The position numbers and the translations under genes were made by a program. Shown one piece after another: positions 61,711 to 64,000 of a DNA stretch of 64,000 bases (positions are counted from its first letter, which is position 1; the number at the start of each line of letters is the position of its first letter). The notes beneath the pieces are model-generated. The model searched no databases, was not told where the DNA came from, and worked only from the letters and a program-made list of their open reading frames with translations. Origin of the DNA: Silurus meridionalis. Taxonomy: Eukaryota; Chordata; Actinopteri; Siluriformes; Siluridae. The DNA is taken from NCBI RefSeq assembly GCF_014805685.1, contig NC_060906.1, positions 24,882,626 to 24,946,625 on the forward strand, written 5' to 3'.

Positions 61711-64000
61711 ATGGCAGCAGCAGTAAAAGAGTTTTTGGAATTACCTACTGTTAAGGGTCTGCAGCAATTGAGAAAAACTGATTTATTGGAAGTTGCTAAG
61801 ATGCTAAAATTAGCTGGTTTGAATGTAAGTTACGGAAAAGAAACGATTGTAAAAGTGATAGCACAACATTATCATGATGAGGGTGTTTTTACAAGTGAAG
61901 ACTTGGCTCAATTTGGAGCATCTGATGTGGAGCCTCAACCTAAAAGTGGCTCAGACATAGAGTTAAAGATACGACTGATTCAGTTGGAGAGAAAAAGAGA
62001 AAAAGAACGGGCTGATGAGAGAGAGAAAGAAAGACAGTTTGAACTGGATAAATTGAAATTGGAAAGAGACAGAGAAGATAGAGAAAGAGAAAGACAGGAA
62101 CGAATGGAAAAGGAAAGGATGCTGATTGAAAGAGAAAGAATAGAGCTGGAAAGAGAAAAAATAGAAAAACAGCTTGAGTTAGCAAAGCTAGGAAAAGCAG
62201 ATCCATTAAATACAAACAAATTCAGTGCTAGCAGAGAAGTGAGGTTAGTTCCTCCTTTTGATGAGCTGGAGGTTGACAAATATTTCCAGCATTTTGAAAA
62301 AGTGGCCGAGAGTTTGAAGTGGCCCAATGAGTATTGGTCTTTGATGCTGCAAAGTGTTATAAAAGGAAAAGCTCAACAAGCTTATTCAGCTTTGTCTGTT
62401 GATGATGCTTCGAACTATGATGTGGTTAAGCAAGCCATTTTGTCAGCTTACGAGTTGGTTCCGGAAGCTTACAGACAGAAATTTAGGAGTCTCAGAAAGA
62501 TTGATAGTCAGACATATGTTGAATTTGCTCATGATAAGGAGGTGTACTTTGAGCGTTGGTGTACATCTAGAGCAATCAATGGTGATTTCAAGAAATTAAA
62601 AGACTTGATGTTGGTTGAAGAATTTAAGCGGTGTGTTAAGGATGATATTAAGTCTTACCTGGATGAGAAAGATGCGTCCACACTACATGAAGCTGCTAAG
62701 TTGGCAGATGAGTATTCACTCACTCATAAGTCTAAGTTTGGATCTCATGATAAGCCATATCCACCTAAGAAGAGTGGTGGTAAACTTAATTCAGCCCAGA
62801 CCACAGAGGTTAAAGACAGAAGTGCTGATGTTAAGAAAAAGTTTGGTGATACCAAGAAGGAGACGCCTACGGGTCCTACATGTCATTATTGCAAGAAACC
62901 GGGTCATATCTTGTCGGAGTGCCCAATTCTTCAAAGAAAGAGAGAAAAGGGGCCCTTGCCTAATGCTTTGGTGAAGTCTGTCACAGAAATGCCTATTGAG
63001 TTTGGTTCACGTGAATCATTTTGTCCTTATGATGCCAAAAAGGCTGAGTCGTCTGATCTTCTAAGGGAAGAGTTTCTTCCTTTCGTGTCAGAGGGATTTG
63101 TTTCTCCAAGTGAAAATTCTCCTTCTCAACCCATTCGAATTCTCCGTGATACTGGGGCTTCCCAATCACTTTTGTTAAAAGAGGCATTGCCCTCCTGTGG
63201 AAGTGAAGACAAGGCGATGGGGGACTTTATTCTTGTTCAGGGTATTGAGGGGAGAATTGTGACCGTACCTTTGCACTCCGTGTTTCTGAAGTCAGACTTA
63301 GTAACAGGACAAGTTAAAGTGGGGCTCATGTCCAGCCTCCCTGTCAAAGGTATTTCTCTTTTACTCGGCAATGACTTAGCTGGTGGAAAAGTCATTCCCT
63401 CTGTTCAGTTGACCTCTAAGCCAAGCATTAAAGATGAGTCTAAGTTAGACTTGGAATTTTTCCCTTCATGTGCAGTGACTCGAGCTATGGCCAACCAGGC
63501 CCGAGAAGAGGAGAACTCTGTACAATCTAGCACGTTGTTGAAGCATGACCTTGATCGTTCAGGTCATAGGTTAGATAGTGGCTCTAGTAAGAGTTCATGT
63601 TTTAATGAGTTGTCAGATACTTTTCTTGGAGCAGTCTTTGATCAAGATGTTATTAGTTTGCCACAAGAAGTTGGGAACGATTCGCATGTGTCTGATGGTT
63701 TATCTTTGTCAAGAAAGCAATTAATCACTGAGCAAAGCAGTGATCCTGAGATTGCTGAATTGAGAGAAAAAGCTCTCCCTGATGAGGAAATTGTCAAAGT
63801 GCCCGTTGGGTTTTACCTGAAAGACGGGGTTTTGATGCGGAAATGGCGTCCTCCTGATATTCCTGCCAATGAAGATTGGGCAGTTATTAACCAAGTTGTT
63901 GTACCTAAAGTTTATAGGAAGGACATACTTACCATGGCACATAGCTTACCTCTAGGTGGTCATCTTGGTGTTAACAAGACTGTTAACAAGATCATGAAGC
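61711..64000 (+). CDS. Gmr1-like Gag-protease-integrase polyprotein, partial
   Basis: From ATG 61711 the frame stays open for 763 codons to the window edge. Residues 1-85: AAAVKEFLELPTVKGLQQL, helical. Residues about 88-170: very charged coiled coil rich in Glu/Arg. Residues about 185-345: gag capsid-like (PPFDELEVDKYFQHFEKVAE, YRQKFRSLRKIDSQTYVEFA). CCHC knuckle C391-x2-C394-x4-H399-x4-C404. Aspartic protease RDTGASQSLL with Asp 480 and the later GISLLLGNDLAGG flap/C-terminal motif. Then about 160 residues lead directly to the integrase H2C2 start (His744, His751: GGHLGVNKT). No reverse transcriptase lies between, and there is no room for one. Gmr1-type elements have integrase before RT; RT should follow outside the window. 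No frame damage is seen. Confidence 0.85.
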   Translation, partial: MAAAVKEFLELPTVKGLQQLRKTDLLEVAKMLKLAGLNVSYGKETIVKVIAQHYHDEGVFTSEDLAQFGASDVEPQPKSGSDIELKIRLIQLERKREKERADEREKERQFELDKLKLERDREDRERERQERMEKERMLIERERIELEREKIEKQLELAKLGKADPLNTNKFSASREVRLVPPFDELEVDKYFQHFEKVAESLKWPNEYWSLMLQSVIKGKAQQAYSALSVDDASNYDVVKQAILSAYELVPEAYRQKFRSLRKIDSQTYVEFAHDKEVYFERWCTSRAINGDFKKLKDLMLVEEFKRCVKDDIKSYLDEKDASTLHEAAKLADEYSLTHKSKFGSHDKPYPPKKSGGKLNSAQTTEVKDRSADVKKKFGDTKKETPTGPTCHYCKKPGHILSECPILQRKREKGPLPNALVKSVTEMPIEFGSRESFCPYDAKKAESSDLLREEFLPFVSEGFVSPSENSPSQPIRILRDTGASQSLLLKEALPSCGSEDKAMGDFILVQGIEGRIVTVPLHSVFLKSDLVTGQVKVGLMSSLPVKGISLLLGNDLAGGKVIPSVQLTSKPSIKDESKLDLEFFPSCAVTRAMANQAREEENSVQSSTLLKHDLDRSGHRLDSGSSKSSCFNELSDTFLGAVFDQDVISLPQEVGNDSHVSDGLSLSRKQLITEQSSDPEIAELREKALPDEEIVKVPVGFYLKDGVLMRKWRPPDIPANEDWAVINQVVVPKVYRKDILTMAHSLPLGGHLGVNKTVNKIMK

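Larger units (their letters stand above)
61000..64000 (+). mobile_element. Gmr1-like Ty3/Gypsy retrotransposon, right side beyond window
   Basis: An LTR-like region with a TATA box (TATATAT at 61213-61219) ending near ACA 61603, a tRNA-Pro-type primer-binding site, and a long open gag-protease-integrase frame. The left LTR boundary is not fixed, so 61000 is an estimate. The element continues past the window. Confidence 0.7.

Noticed and set aside
61940..62327. Minus-strand Leu/Phe/Ser-rich frames at 61940-62327 that could suggest membrane proteins
   Set aside because: They are the antisense of the Glu/Arg-rich coiled coil of the Gmr1-like gag.

Overview
The window is vertebrate, almost certainly teleost, genomic DNA: multi-exon genes with GT-AG introns, novel immune-type receptor (NITR)-like genes, and fish-type transposons (L2-like LINEs, Tc1, DIRS, Ty3/Gypsy with and without chromodomain, BEL/Pao, hAT, tRNA-derived SINEs). 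The tRNA-like SINE and the receptor family would suit an ostariophysan such as a catfish, but the species cannot be fixed from sequence alone. There are no rRNA genes, CRISPR arrays or bacterial-type operons.

The core is a tandem array with a period of about 16 kb. Four minus-strand receptor genes have start codons at 6495, 22069, 38131 and 54330. Each has a signal-peptide exon, one V-type Ig exon and a stalk exon carrying a cysteine. Genes 1, 3 and 4 continue into a membrane exon and two tail exons with an ITIM (LNYAAV) and a second tyrosine (VYAQV), so they are inhibitory-type. Gene 2 keeps nearly the same V domain but its 3' half is replaced by a membrane exon with an arginine inside the membrane segment and a very short tail, so it is activating-type. 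A fifth, plus-strand gene (44502-45593) has V + I domains typical of NITRs and the same Arg-bearing membrane exon, but its V exon is frameshifted. All proposed splice phases are 1 except the last tail junction (phase 0), and genes 1-4 assemble into open frames of 252, 201, 248 and 250 residues.

Between receptors each unit carries two conserved unidentified blocks: X (14865, 32500, 41830, 58360) and Z (16615, 34060, 43400, 59330). Different transposons have landed in each unit: an L2-like LINE and a TA-flanked inverted-repeat element in unit 1; Tc1 and solo-LTR-like elements in unit 2; a nested BEL / REL-endonuclease LINE / chromodomain Gypsy complex between units 2 and 3; hAT, tRNA-Glu SINE and mariner fossils, then DIRS, between units 3 and 4; a second Tc1 after unit 4. 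The right edge enters an apparently intact Gmr1-like Ty3/Gypsy element (gag, protease, integrase N-terminus).

The strongest biological signal is the contrast between receptor V exons, where the differences I counted by eye between genes 1 and 2 all change amino acids, and the introns on either side, which are identical. With the inhibitory/activating tail swap, this looks like a rapidly evolving paired-receptor locus. All counts are by eye; no alignment or database search was run.
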